Made by a program: the position numbers and the translations under genes
The notes under the pieces: model-generated
The model's input: the letters and a program-made list of their open reading frames with translations, nothing else
Databases searched by the model: none
Told to the model about the DNA's origin: nothing
Source of the DNA: an uncultured Lutibacter sp.
Lineage (GTDB): Bacteria; Bacteroidota; Bacteroidia; Flavobacteriales; Flavobacteriaceae
NCBI RefSeq assembly: GCF_947493565.1
Contig: NZ_CANLRG010000012.1
Coordinates: 1-64,000 of the forward strand
DNA length: 64,000 nt
Direction: 5' to 3'
Part shown: in pieces, positions 46,492 to 55,273 of the stretch
Layout: every line of letters begins with the position of its first letter
How positions within the stretch are numbered: position 1 is the stretch's first letter

Positions 46492-46941
46492 TTAGGGAAT
46501 TTTAGTCTGTTTAATAACAATTCTTTCTTTTTTATTTTCTATCGGTTTATCATTATTTAATTCATAGCATTCCATAAAATTAGTGATCTCTTTATGCTTA
46601 ACTTCAACAATTATATCAACATAAACACCTGTTTTGTTATCAATAAAAGAAAAACCATTACAACCTTTAATACAACCATTACATATTCCTGGGACAGCCA
46701 TTAATGAATTTATTCCTTTAGATTTTAAATCATTAATTGTGTTTGTAATTAGGTTAAGATAATGGTCTTTTGAAACGCCATCATAATTATTATATTCACT
46801 TAATAATTTATCCATTCCTTCAATATCTAATCGAGAAAAATAATAAGCAAAGCCTTCAAGTACACCTTCATAAAGAATTTCCAACTCAGAATCAAATACT
46901 TGTTCAAATTGCTTTAGTTGTTTAATTTGATTTAAGTTCAT
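46492..46941 (-). CDS. Hypothetical Cys-containing protein (last cassette)
   Basis: A 149-residue soluble protein that I do not recognise. The N-terminal 90 residues are helical and acidic; the middle has a Cys cluster, GICNGCIKGCNGFSF (about residue 85), that could bind metal, and a charged tail follows. It is the leftmost cassette gene: the cassette starts with GTTGTGCTTAA at 46972-46962 (minus), but no matching attC-like site is found to its left. Just inside the cassette start, TAATTTTG is an exact -7 promoter box. Confidence 0.6.
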   Translation of the reverse strand: MNLNQIKQLKQFEQVFDSELEILYEGVLEGFAYYFSRLDIEGMDKLLSEYNNYDGVSKDHYLNLITNTINDLKSKGINSLMAVPGICNGCIKGCNGFSFIDNKTGVYVDIIVEVKHKEITNFMECYELNNDKPIENKKERIVIKQTKIP

Positions 46942-46965
46942 ATCCTATATTCTTTGCAAAATTAA

Positions 46966-47098
46966 GCACAACGGGCTTTTATATGATTTGTGCGACTGAA
47001 AATCTGCAAGATTTTCCGCCGTAACAAATCGTTTGTTGAATGTTTGTCTTATCTATTAACTCAAATTTAAGCATAAATTATATGAGTTGTTGTGCTTA
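46966..47098 (-). repeat. attC-like site 1
   Basis: Outer arms GCACAAC/GTTGTGC. Inner arms TATATGATTTGTGC and GCATAAATTATATG pair with two G.T wobbles. The loop holds a nested hairpin GAAAATC...GATTTTC. Nearly identical in its centre to sites 7, 10 and 12. Confidence 0.8.
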
Positions 47099-47110
47099 GT
47101 GTTTTTTTAA

Positions 47111-47713
47111 TTAAATTTCATTAAACCCAAAAACTCCTTCTTCATATAGAATCCTATCTGTGAAAATAAGAAAAGGTTGTATTCTGTAATATAAATTAAT
47201 AATATCAGCAATGTTTTCTTCTTTATCCCAATTAAAGTTGTAATTTCCTTTTATATCAACAGGGTATCTAAAATTAAAAGAGCCTTGGTCTAGTTTGTGT
47301 AATTTATTTTTAAGTGGCTTAAAATAATCTAAATATTTTTTTATTTCTTCTTGGATAGATTTTCGCACTTCAAAATTTTCATTTATTGAAGTCAAATGTT
47401 CTTCAAATTTATTATATAAAATTTCAATAGAATGCGATTTAGTACCACCTAATTTTATTTTTTCAATTGTTGAATGAACTTTTTGAAGTTTTAAAATATT
47501 TGCCTTTAAACCAATTTCTATAGAATGTCTAATCATAAATAAAAGAGGCAAAGAAACTGTGTCTATCGGAATGCCATTCTCTATTCCGTTGACTAATTCG
47601 TCAATTGCATTTTTGTATTGACCATAATAGTTCCACCAATCTCGGTTATAACCTAAATATGAGTTGAATTTATATTTGTGTTTTGAGGTAATCTCATTTT
47701 GGCGTTTAAACAT
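47111..47713 (-). CDS. HEPN-like hypothetical protein
   Basis: A 200-residue, mainly helical soluble protein. The segment LPLLFMIRHSIEIGLKANIL (about residue 57) resembles the RH.IE..LK motif of HEPN-type or related helical-bundle proteins often found in defence loci; KSHSIEILYNKF resembles the second helix. I cannot confirm the fold. It shares one cassette with the secreted 140-residue gene, which ends 6 bases upstream of its ATG, so both are translated from one transcript. Confidence 0.5.
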   Translation of the reverse strand: MFKRQNEITSKHKYKFNSYLGYNRDWWNYYGQYKNAIDELVNGIENGIPIDTVSLPLLFMIRHSIEIGLKANILKLQKVHSTIEKIKLGGTKSHSIEILYNKFEEHLTSINENFEVRKSIQEEIKKYLDYFKPLKNKLHKLDQGSFNFRYPVDIKGNYNFNWDKEENIADIINLYYRIQPFLIFTDRILYEEGVFGFNEI

Positions 47714-47719
47714 ATGGCT

Positions 47720-48142
47720 CTATAAGCTATTTAGTTTAACAGTCAATAAATCAACAACTTCAAAATAATAGTGTTTTTTAGCTTTTTTTATTACTTTTTT
47801 AAGTTTTCCTTTCTTTTTTAAATTAAAATAGGCAATTCCTTTATTGTAGTACATTAGGTTACTTACAAAATTTGTTTGTTCTGCTCGCTTTATATATTCT
47901 AAAGCATATTCCCATTTTTTAGATTTTATATATTCATTTGATTTATTCACATATTGATGAAATCTTTCTTTTCTATTAGCTTCTTCAATTGCTCTTCCTA
48001 TTGCAATTAATTTCATTTGCTCCATTGTTAAGGGAACAAAAGTTGATTGTGGATTAGCTGGAATAGGCTTATCATACATATTGACTTGGGCAGTCAAAAC
48101 ATTTGCAATTAATGAAATTGCTAAGAATAAAATGGTTCTCAT
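47720..48142 (-). CDS. Secreted TPR-like hypothetical protein
   Basis: A 140-residue protein with a clear signal peptide (MRTILFLAISLIANVLTAQ), then a TPR-like helix pair (YIKSKKWEYALEYIKRAEQ, then LMYYNKGIAYFNLKKKGKL). It is the first gene of its cassette, starting 36 bases after the cassette boundary at site 2, which leaves little space for a separate promoter. Function unknown. Confidence 0.6.
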   Translation of the reverse strand: MRTILFLAISLIANVLTAQVNMYDKPIPANPQSTFVPLTMEQMKLIAIGRAIEEANRKERFHQYVNKSNEYIKSKKWEYALEYIKRAEQTNFVSNLMYYNKGIAYFNLKKKGKLKKVIKKAKKHYYFEVVDLLTVKLNSL

Positions 48143-48177
48143 TATATTAATCTTTAAATTATATTTTTGTCAACATT

Positions 48178-48313
48178 AAGCACAACGGTCTCGGCTATGA
48201 ACAGTTGCGTGGGTTAGCACGGACTTTTGCAAGTACACGACAAGCTGAAAATTCCGCAGGAATTTTCAGGATAAGCCTGTAATAGCAATTGTTTATAGCC
48301 ATTGTTGTGCAAC
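48178..48313 (-). repeat. attC-like site 2
   Basis: Left end TAAGCACAAC, right end GTTGTGCAAC. Inner arms GGCTATGAACAGTTGC and GCAATTGTTTATAGCC pair with two G.T wobbles. Loop hairpin GAAAATTCC...GGAATTTTC. Confidence 0.82.
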
Positions 48314-48328
48314 GTATTTTTTATTATT

Positions 48329-50140
48329 CTAATCTTTTTTTTCCTTTACTTCTCCCCATTCATATTCAGTAATTTCGCCAATACCCTTTCCGTCCTCATT
48401 ATAACTATAAAAGCGACCGTGTTTTAGCCATTTATTTTCTACTTCGTCAAAATATTGACCATAAATATATTTAAGGTTTCCATTATCCCAGTATTCAACC
48501 ACAGCTTTGTATTTTTCGGTTGAGTCTAATTCGCCATTTTCTTTATACCATTTCCATTCACCATCTCTTATATTACCTATATATTTATCAATTCCATTCT
48601 CGTATGGGTCAAATAGTTTTCCATAGACTTTTTTATTTCCATTCTCAAAATATTGTACGTATTCGCCGATATAAGAATTGTTGAACATCATTAATGTCGT
48701 GTATTCCTCTTTCTTTTGGTCAGAATTTCTAAAATAAATTGATGTTTTTGTCTTCTCTTTTTTGATTGTACTTTTTTCGTCAATAAATGTCTTTTGACTT
48801 GCTATAAGATTATTATATTTATCGTAAGAGTTTTTAGTCCAACCTGCTTTTAACATTTGTCCAATTTGTTCAACCCAACCATCATCACCATCTGGATGAT
48901 ATTTCCAATAAATTGATACTCCATCTTCATATTTATTAATTTCGGATAGCTCTCCTTTTTCATCCCATCTTTTGCTGTCACCATTTTTTAAACCCATAGA
49001 ATAGTTCTCATTAATCAATAAATTTCCATTCTCGTCGAAGAATTTATAATTCCCATTAAGTAAGTTTCCGCCACTTCCACCTTTTGTAGACTTTATTTTG
49101 GAAAACTCTGTGTACCAATAGTATTCTTTATCTTCTTTGTAATTAGGTTGTTCACTTCCAAGATAGATATTAAATATTTCAACACCGTTTTTATAATTAA
49201 TTCTTATTTCTTTATTCCCTTGTGAAACTGAAGAAGAATTTTTGTTTGATGATTTATCTTTATATAATTCAATGATGTATTCAAGTGCATTTTTTAATTT
49301 AGGTCTTAAACTCTCATTATCAATTGACTTATCTAACATAAATTCCAACTTGTCTATATAATCTTTTTTGTCATTTCCATCAATCATTACAATGGCTTCT
49401 TCATTGTTCTTCATTTTCACTTCAAGCCAATAATTAAACTTTTTTTCAGAATAATCAATGTTGTTAATTTTTGACAACGGAATTAAAAATCCTTTGCTAT
49501 ATGCCCAAGGTTTACTTGTTTCTTGTGTTCTAACACCAAAAAGATAAAACTGATTTTCAATTTCTACGACACTATGAATATTTTGTTTTTGTATTAAATC
49601 AGTGTCCTCATATTGATATTTTACAAAAACACTGTTTATCCATTCAATGGTTCCTTTTATTTCTTTGTCAAAATCAACATTATCTTTTTTGCTTTTATAT
49701 GAAAAGTCATTTATTATTAGTGTATTATTCTCTATTTCTATTTTCCCTAATTGACTTAAAGCAGACATTCCAAGTAATAAAGGTGCATTTTGTTCGTGAA
49801 CAATTGTTGCTTTTACATTTTTGATTTTTAATCCAGCTACTTCAATCTCCCTTAATATGATGTTAGTTCCTTCATTAATATCTCCGTTTGCGATTTGATA
49901 TTTAACAGATTCTTTGATATCATTTTTTCCTAAAAGACCTTGTTTAATCAAAAAAGTTGCTTCTGTCAGAGATATAGTAACATTTGATGCACCTGTGTCG
50001 AAAATAAAATCCATTGGTATTCCATTGACTTTACAAGGAACTGTGTAAACTCCATTTGTCTTATCTAAACTTATAGTTGTTTGAGCGAGAACTTTGTTTG
50101 TAGTGAAAAAGATAAATAAACAAAGGATGATTTTTTTCAT
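48329..50140 (-). CDS. Secreted retropepsin-like aspartic protease with YwqK-like repeats
   Basis: From ATG 50140 this is a 603-residue exported protein (MKKIILCLFIFFTTNKVLAQ); the longer frame to 50170 reads into attC-like site 3. The first domain is a retropepsin-type protease, with catalytic DTGAS (DFIFDTGASNVTIS) and the second hydrophobic-GMS block (APLLLGMSALSQLG). A middle linker follows. The C-terminal about 260 residues hold repeats like FDENGNLLINENYSMGLKNG, similar to YwqK/MORN-type antitoxin repeats. It fills one cassette by itself. The protease call is good; the role is unknown. Confidence 0.75.
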   Translation of the reverse strand: MKKIILCLFIFFTTNKVLAQTTISLDKTNGVYTVPCKVNGIPMDFIFDTGASNVTISLTEATFLIKQGLLGKNDIKESVKYQIANGDINEGTNIILREIEVAGLKIKNVKATIVHEQNAPLLLGMSALSQLGKIEIENNTLIINDFSYKSKKDNVDFDKEIKGTIEWINSVFVKYQYEDTDLIQKQNIHSVVEIENQFYLFGVRTQETSKPWAYSKGFLIPLSKINNIDYSEKKFNYWLEVKMKNNEEAIVMIDGNDKKDYIDKLEFMLDKSIDNESLRPKLKNALEYIIELYKDKSSNKNSSSVSQGNKEIRINYKNGVEIFNIYLGSEQPNYKEDKEYYWYTEFSKIKSTKGGSGGNLLNGNYKFFDENGNLLINENYSMGLKNGDSKRWDEKGELSEINKYEDGVSIYWKYHPDGDDGWVEQIGQMLKAGWTKNSYDKYNNLIASQKTFIDEKSTIKKEKTKTSIYFRNSDQKKEEYTTLMMFNNSYIGEYVQYFENGNKKVYGKLFDPYENGIDKYIGNIRDGEWKWYKENGELDSTEKYKAVVEYWDNGNLKYIYGQYFDEVENKWLKHGRFYSYNEDGKGIGEITEYEWGEVKEKKD

Positions 50141-50161
50141 AATGTTCGGTTTTCGGGATAT

Positions 50162-50302
50162 GTTGCACAACGGTTTAGGCTATGTTGTCGTTACGGAAAA
50201 ATCGGTAAGATTTTTTCGTGCTAGCAACTTGCCTTTGTAAATATACAAAGGATTTTCGGAAAGAAAATCCGCCGTAATGTAATATAGCCATTGTTGCAAG
50301 TA
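50162..50302 (-). repeat. attC-like site 3
   Basis: Left end GTTGCACAAC, right end GTTGCAAGTA. Inner arms GGCTATGTTGTCGTTACGG and CCGTAATGTAATATAGCC pair with G.T wobbles and one unpaired base. The loop has two nested hairpins of GATTTTC type. Confidence 0.8.
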
Positions 50303-50314
50303 CGTTGTTTTTCA

Positions 50315-50512
50315 TCATTTTTTATGTTCATTTCGTTTAGAGTTTAAATATGCTCTAAATCCGAACGTAGTCATTATTCCGTATGTAACTATTTTTAGGA
50401 AAGAATTTTCTTCTCCTTTGAAAAAATAATTTAAATGTATCAGAAAACAAACCAATCCTATTGCATATAAAATTTTCAAACTCCAATGCTCATTTTTTAG
50501 AAAATCATTCAT
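50315..50512 (-). CDS. Small two-helix membrane protein
   Basis: From ATG 50512 this is a 65-residue protein (MNDFLKNEHWSLKILYAIGL...) with two hydrophobic stretches (about 11-30 and 40-55) and a basic C terminus (NSKRNEHKK). The ATG overlaps the end of the PLD-N-like gene by 8 bases, so translation is probably coupled. Not recognised. Second gene of its cassette. Confidence 0.55.
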   Translation of the reverse strand: MNDFLKNEHWSLKILYAIGLVCFLIHLNYFFKGEENSFLKIVTYGIMTTFGFRAYLNSKRNEHKK

Positions 50513-50726
50513 TTTCGTTTGAGTTTTTAATTTTCTGTGAAGTTCCAAAAATTAAATATAGTAATACGCCGAGTATACTCGCAAATAGAATTACTAAAAT
50601 CCAAACTATCTTATTGTTTTTCGTAAAATCGTTTCTAATTACATCTATCAGTGCAATTATAGGAATCAAAAATCCGCAAAGAATTAAAATTATTTGCCAA
50701 GGTCCAATCATTCCAGCTGTTATCAT
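50505..50726 (-). CDS. PLDc_N-type small membrane protein
   Basis: A 73-residue protein with two membrane helices. The second region (NNKIVWILVILFASILGVLL followed by YLIFG) matches the phospholipase-D-nuclease N-terminal domain type, small membrane proteins common in bacteria and of unknown role. It is the first gene of its cassette; about 65 bases separate it from the cassette boundary at site 4. Confidence 0.65.
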   Translation of the reverse strand: MITAGMIGPWQIILILCGFLIPIIALIDVIRNDFTKNNKIVWILVILFASILGVLLYLIFGTSQKIKNSNENE

Positions 50727-50788
50727 CTTTTTCAGTTTTTATTAATTTACAATCTTTTTTATCTTTCGTTTTGAGTGTCGTCCACAAT

Positions 50789-50926
50789 TACTTGCAACGG
50801 TCTTGTATATGAAAAGTAGCGGATTTTATAGCACTATCTTTTCGGTTTATAACTGACCTCTATTTTATTCATTTTCTTTTGTTTAAGCGACTAAACCGCT
50901 ATTTTTTATATACGTTGTTGTGTAGC
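50789..50926 (-). repeat. attC-like site 4
   Basis: Left end TACTTGCAAC, right end GTTGTGTAGC. Inner arms TATATGAAAAGTAGCGG and CCGCTATTTTTTATATA pair with two G.T wobbles. Confidence 0.82.
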
Positions 50927-50930
50927 GTTA

Positions 50931-51947
50931 TTATTCATCTTGTATTTTGAAATCCAAAATTCTAGGTTTAATTCTATAGCCTGATTTGTATTCAGCTTGG
51001 AATTCTGTTCCTGTTGAACCACTTTGATATCCAAATGATTTAGCTAAAAAAGGTTTTATACCATCTTTTTCCCATCTCATTGTTTTCAAATAAACTTGTT
51101 CTACATAATCTATTACAGTTCCTGTATTATCATATAGTAAAAAAAGTATTCTAACATCGCTAATTGTATGAGGCAGATTATTTTTAATAGAAAAGGAAAC
51201 TTGAGCCCCAAAAAAGTTATGACATTCAACTTTTCTAATAATAACACCATCTTTTACGTTTATTTCATCCTTGCTTGTTTTTGGCGAAGTTGTTCCTTCT
51301 GATATATTTAATGTCGAAATAGTTGAAGTATCTTTATTCGCTAAATCTTTTAATAAATTGACAGGTATTGCAAAGTTTAAATTTTGCCCAGAAGTTAATG
51401 TGCCAACAGCAACACCAATGACTTCTCCTTTATTGTTAATTACAGGACCACCACTACTGCCTGGTGAAATAGGTGCAGTGATTTGTATTAAAGATTTATT
51501 TTCCATTGACCTAATACCACTAACAATTCCCTCCGAAATAGTTCCAGAAAGGCCTTTAGGATTTCCAATTGCATATACTTTTTCTCCGATTTCTGGTTTT
51601 TCTAAAGTTGAAATTGCCAACGGTTGAGCTGTTAATGTTGGAACGGAAAGTATTGCTAAATCATTTGTTTTGTCAATCTGAAAGTAGCCTTTTATTGAAT
51701 GCTTTTTAGAACTTCCATTTTCAAGAACATAACCATATTTAGCTCCTTCGATGACGTGTAAATTAGTAACGACTTTTCCATTTTCTAATACAAAACCAGA
51801 ACCCAAAGAAATAGGTTGTTTTGTTTTGTCTTCCATTACAAGGGAAACAGTTGAAGGTAAACAGTTTTTTGCTATCTCTTTTGCAGATTGACTGAAAGTC
51901 AATAATGGTATTATTGTTAAGATTAGAAGCAGATATTTTTTTGTCAT
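50931..51947 (-). CDS. Secreted trypsin-like serine protease (DegP/S1C type)
   Basis: A 338-residue exported protein (signal MTKKYLLLILTIIPLLTFSQ). The protease triad is complete: His in VVTNLHVIEGA (about 59), Asp in KTNDLAILS (about 93), Ser in PGSSGGPVINN (about 167). There is no PDZ domain; instead the C-terminal 120 residues form a beta-rich domain with an immunoglobulin-like look. It shares a cassette with the 122-residue secreted protein encoded 11 bases upstream. Likely a periplasmic or surface protease. Confidence 0.83.
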   Translation of the reverse strand: MTKKYLLLILTIIPLLTFSQSAKEIAKNCLPSTVSLVMEDKTKQPISLGSGFVLENGKVVTNLHVIEGAKYGYVLENGSSKKHSIKGYFQIDKTNDLAILSVPTLTAQPLAISTLEKPEIGEKVYAIGNPKGLSGTISEGIVSGIRSMENKSLIQITAPISPGSSGGPVINNKGEVIGVAVGTLTSGQNLNFAIPVNLLKDLANKDTSTISTLNISEGTTSPKTSKDEINVKDGVIIRKVECHNFFGAQVSFSIKNNLPHTISDVRILFLLYDNTGTVIDYVEQVYLKTMRWEKDGIKPFLAKSFGYQSGSTGTEFQAEYKSGYRIKPRILDFKIQDE

Positions 51948-51958
51948 CTATTTTTAAT

Positions 51959-52327
51959 TTATGGGTTAAATATTATTGTTCCTTTATCGTAGCCGTAATT
52001 ACTTTCCACTTTTAATATTGCTTCATCATAAGTTGCGTATTCATAGCAATATCTTGTTTCTATATAATAATCAGTTCCTTCAACTTTATAGATGTTGCTT
52101 CCTTTTCTAGTAACTTCAATTTTGAAAGTGCCTTCTTCCATTTTAGTTGGCACTAAAATTAATTCAGCTTCTTCTAAATCTCCAGAAGTTGTTAAAACTT
52201 TTACGTCACTATCAGGTTCAACTGCTCTGTAAAATTGAGCTACGTCACATTCATCACTTAATTCTGTTTTGGCAGTAAATGAAGTCAGAAGAATTATTCC
52301 TGTTATAGCTAATAATATTTTTTTCAT
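51959..52327 (-). CDS. Secreted hypothetical protein, 122 residues
   Basis: Signal peptide MKKILLAITGIILLTSFTAK, then a small beta-rich domain with a Cys near the mature N terminus and a second in RYCYEYATYDEA. Not recognised. First gene of the cassette it shares with the trypsin-like protease; it could be the protease's partner or inhibitor, but this is only by neighbourhood. Confidence 0.6.
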   Translation of the reverse strand: MKKILLAITGIILLTSFTAKTELSDECDVAQFYRAVEPDSDVKVLTTSGDLEEAELILVPTKMEEGTFKIEVTRKGSNIYKVEGTDYYIETRYCYEYATYDEAILKVESNYGYDKGTIIFNP

Positions 52328-52344
52328 ACGATTTTGGTTTTAAT

Positions 52345-52484
52345 GCTACACAACGGGTTTGTACAAGATTAGTTGCGTGTTTTAAGCTTTAAATTTAGCA
52401 AATAATTACCAAGCCAAAAAAATCCGATAGGATTTTCGTAAGTAGGCTCTAACCAAGCAATTAATTTTGTACGTTGTTGGCGGT
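52345..52484 (-). repeat. attC-like site 5
   Basis: Left end GCTACACAAC, right end GTTGGCGGT. Inner arms GTACAAGATTAGTTGC and GCAATTAATTTTGTAC pair with two G.T wobbles. Loop hairpin AAAATCC...GGATTTT. Confidence 0.82.
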
Positions 52485-52502
52485 TCGTTTTTTTATTAGA
52501 CT

Positions 52503-53192
52503 TTAAAGTCCTATCTTTTTAAGATATTCTAACTTTTCTTGAGCTTCATACATCTTTTCTAAATTACCTGTCTCTCTATAGCAAACGATTAAATTTTTTA
52601 AAGCATCATCATTTATTGGATAAATTTCAAGTGCCTTATTATAATATAATATTGCACTATTAATATCTCCAGATTCATAATAATCAACACCAATATTATT
52701 TAAATTATCAGTTTCGCCTGCTAAATCCAATTTAATGTGTCTTGGTTGTGGTATAAACTTGTTTAGAAATATTTTAATTTCTTCAATTCCACTTATTTTT
52801 GAAGATTCTTTTTCAATTGTTTGGGAATCTGATTTCAAATATTCAATATCAATGTTTCTGTCGTGCATATGTAAAATGCACTTTTCTACAATCCCATTTT
52901 TATAATAAATTGATAGACCATAATCTGCGAACGAACTACCAAAATTATCATATCCGTAACCCCTTAAAATAATTTTGTCAGTTGTTTGTTGGATAATTTT
53001 CATTTGTTTTGGTGCCATTTGAACAACATATTGTCCATCAGTATTAAACATCGTCACTGTATATCCAACATTTCCAGTAATGTTAGGTTCAACTTTGACT
53101 GCACGTGGTGCACCACCGTGAGGACCAGATACGTGTCTACCGTTTTCATAACGAAGATGGTCAGCAGAATTGAAGACAAAATTTAAATTCAT
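52503..53192 (-). CDS. Hypothetical protein with C-terminal TPR
   Basis: A 229-residue soluble protein without signal peptide. The N-terminal 140 residues are beta-rich and not recognised (FNSADHLRYENGRHVSGPHG at the start, then VGYTVTMFN, IIQQTTDKIILRGYG). Residues 150-229 form about two TPR units (NNIGVDYYESGDINSAILYY and LIVCYRETGNLEKMYEAQEK). It follows the 219-residue gene after 5 bases in the same cassette. Confidence 0.6.
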   Translation of the reverse strand: MNLNFVFNSADHLRYENGRHVSGPHGGAPRAVKVEPNITGNVGYTVTMFNTDGQYVVQMAPKQMKIIQQTTDKIILRGYGYDNFGSSFADYGLSIYYKNGIVEKCILHMHDRNIDIEYLKSDSQTIEKESSKISGIEEIKIFLNKFIPQPRHIKLDLAGETDNLNNIGVDYYESGDINSAILYYNKALEIYPINDDALKNLIVCYRETGNLEKMYEAQEKLEYLKKIGL

Positions 53193-53197
53193 AATTG

Positions 53198-53857
53198 TTA
53201 TATTTTATTAATAATATTTCTTTCATTCAAATCATAAACTTCAAGGTTGCTTTTCATTATATGAATAAATTCTTCGCTTTCATCAAAGTCATATAATTGT
53301 GAAGGATTGTTTGCAATCATAGGTAAAAGTCGCTTTGAAAATTCAATAAATTTGTTTGGTAAACCAAACTTAATTCCCATCATTGAACCTTGTATTAATT
53401 TTTGTATTTGTTCATCACTACCTTTTGACAAAACATTAGTTTGTCTTATATCATCTTTGTGTGTTAAAAAGAAATGTACTGCCCAACCATTTGGGTTAAG
53501 ACTACCAAGTGTAAATCCTCCCAATGCGTTATTTTTGGATTTTGCCATATCTAAAGACAAGCCAATAGGTTGAATAAGACGGAATTCATTCCCATTTTCA
53601 AATTTTCCAATATTGGTGGTGGTGAAAGAGTCTTTTTCTGAAAATCTAATGGGAAAATTGAAATCTTTACTGTTTAGAGTTTTGACTTTAAATGTTTTTT
53701 CATCGATACTAACGAGTGAATGATGAAAGCTAATAGCTATTTCTAAAGAGTCAGATTCAATTTGTGAAGCAACATTTTTTTGAAATAGATTTGCTCTATA
53801 AAACACACCATTTTCGTGGTTATTTTTCTTGTTAAATAGATTATCAAAGATTCCCAT
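53198..53857 (-). CDS. Hypothetical protein, 219 residues
   Basis: Not recognised. A soluble protein starting MGIFDNLFNKKN, a common amphipathic start of cytoplasmic stress/tellurite-type or secretion-associated proteins, with mixed alpha/beta content and no membrane segment. First gene of a two-gene cassette with the TPR-containing protein; the two are probably a functional pair. About 65 bases separate its ATG from the boundary at site 6. Confidence 0.55.
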   Translation of the reverse strand: MGIFDNLFNKKNNHENGVFYRANLFQKNVASQIESDSLEIAISFHHSLVSIDEKTFKVKTLNSKDFNFPIRFSEKDSFTTTNIGKFENGNEFRLIQPIGLSLDMAKSKNNALGGFTLGSLNPNGWAVHFFLTHKDDIRQTNVLSKGSDEQIQKLIQGSMMGIKFGLPNKFIEFSKRLLPMIANNPSQLYDFDESEEFIHIMKSNLEVYDLNERNIINKI

Positions 53858-53921
53858 AATTTTTATAATTTAAAGTCAAGTTGTGTCAAATAGTTTCTCG
53901 GTTATCGCATTGTTTTAAATG

Positions 53922-54058
53922 ACCGCCAACGGTTTAGTACATGAAAAGTAGCGTTTTTGAAAACGTTATTTTCCAATGTTTAAAATTAACATTTTTTAGA
54001 TTTAGAAACATTCTATTTTATTAAATGAAGCTATTTTTTATGTACATTGTTAGTGGCA
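53922..54058 (-). repeat. attC-like site 6
   Basis: Left end ACCGCCAAC, right end GTTAGTGGCA. Inner arms GTACATGAAAAGTAGC and GCTATTTTTTATGTAC pair with two G.T wobbles. The last codons (CH-stop) of the gene at 54050 lie in its right arm. Site 13 shares its centre. Confidence 0.82.
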
Positions 54059-55099
54059 GTTATATTCTATTTTTCGCTTAATTTCTCTTTCTTTAAACTC
54101 ATTTAGAATAAAAGATTTATTTATCCAATTTCCATATCTATCATATATTATCTTTATTCTAGTAATCACAATATTTTCAGGTCTATCATTTGTCATACTA
54201 TGTTTCCATTTCGAAACAATTTTATCGCTATAGAAAAATGTATTTCCATAACTTCGTAATTCAAGTTTGTCATTGTAACTTCGATATTCAGTTTTTGAAG
54301 AATCCTTCCACTTAAATGTTGAAACTGTATTTGATAATTTACCTTTCCAATAATCTTGTTTAATATCTATTTCAACATTCTCATTTTTTAATATTTTCTT
54401 GACTCTTTCAAGTTTATTTTCTTGATATTCAGAAATAATAAGTGTATCCAATTTATTCTCATACTTATAAAAAGTAGAATCATTTGGATTTAAATCTTTT
54501 TTAGTTTCAGTTCCTGTGAAGCTTTTGTCAAGTATAATTCCAAAACCATATTTAGTATTTATATTAAGTTCTTTTATTAATCTTTTTTTGTTATCATACT
54601 CAAAAAAGGTATAATTTCTCAAAGTATCATTTGTAAATAATTCTTGTTTTATAACTAATGTATCTGAAAAATGATTGATTATTTGTTTCCTTTTAGTTAA
54701 ACCATTTGAATAAATATTTAAAGAATCCGGATATTTAGAATTATTACTAAAATATTGACTTATAACTTCTGTTATTTGATTTCCATCATTTCTTTCTATA
54801 TTTAAGATTCTACTTAAACTATCATAAGTTATTATTTGAGAGGGTTTTTCAAGCCCTCTGAAATAATCAAAACGTTTTATAATCTCATCATTTTTATCAT
54901 AAAAAACTTTACTAACAAATTTTGAAGTATCAATTTTTTCTTTTCTCTTTGAATAGTTGTATTCTTTAATGTAAATTGAATTGACACAATCAATATGTTC
55001 TGCATTTCTCAATTTTACGACGTAACTATTTATTGTATTGCGTTGAGAATATAGTATACTCGTAAATAAAAATATTGTTAGGATTACTATCTTTTTCAT
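54050..55099 (-). CDS. Secreted hypothetical protein, 349 residues
   Basis: A signal peptide (MKKIVILTIFLFTSILYSQ) is followed by a Lys/Asn/Tyr-rich, beta-strand-rich protein with repeated short units such as YDSLSRILNIERNDGN and FFEYDNKKRLIKELN. These look like RHS/YD- or YwqK-type repeats but are too weak to assign. It fills one cassette. Its stop codon lies inside attC-like site 6, and its start is only 7 bases from the boundary at site 7. Confidence 0.6.
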   Translation of the reverse strand: MKKIVILTIFLFTSILYSQRNTINSYVVKLRNAEHIDCVNSIYIKEYNYSKRKEKIDTSKFVSKVFYDKNDEIIKRFDYFRGLEKPSQIITYDSLSRILNIERNDGNQITEVISQYFSNNSKYPDSLNIYSNGLTKRKQIINHFSDTLVIKQELFTNDTLRNYTFFEYDNKKRLIKELNINTKYGFGIILDKSFTGTETKKDLNPNDSTFYKYENKLDTLIISEYQENKLERVKKILKNENVEIDIKQDYWKGKLSNTVSTFKWKDSSKTEYRSYNDKLELRSYGNTFFYSDKIVSKWKHSMTNDRPENIVITRIKIIYDRYGNWINKSFILNEFKEREIKRKIEYNCH

Positions 55100-55104
55100 T
55101 TTAT

Positions 55105-55243
55105 TGCCACTAACGGTATTTTATAAGATTTGTGCGACTGAGAAATCGGAGATTTTTCGGACGTAGCAAATCGGTTTGTTAGAATGTTTGTCGTTAATAT
55201 TTAGTTTAAATGTAAGCATAAATTTTATGAGGTGTTGGCAAAT
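55105..55243 (-). repeat. attC-like site 7
   Basis: Left end TGCCACTAAC, right end GTTGGCAAAT. Inner arms ATAAGATTTGTGC and GCATAAATTTTAT pair with two G.T wobbles. Same subfamily as sites 1, 10 and 12. Confidence 0.82.
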
Positions 55244-55273
55244 GTTTTTTTAATCATATTTATTAAATATTGT

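Noticed and set aside
46966-47098. The sites as plain transcription terminators or REP elements
   Set aside because: A terminator or REP repeat would not explain the 9-10 base complementarity across each gene, which changes from cassette to cassette.
50141-50170. Upstream start of the retropepsin gene
   Set aside because: It would use a TTG in the outer arm of site 3; the signal peptide starts at ATG 50140.
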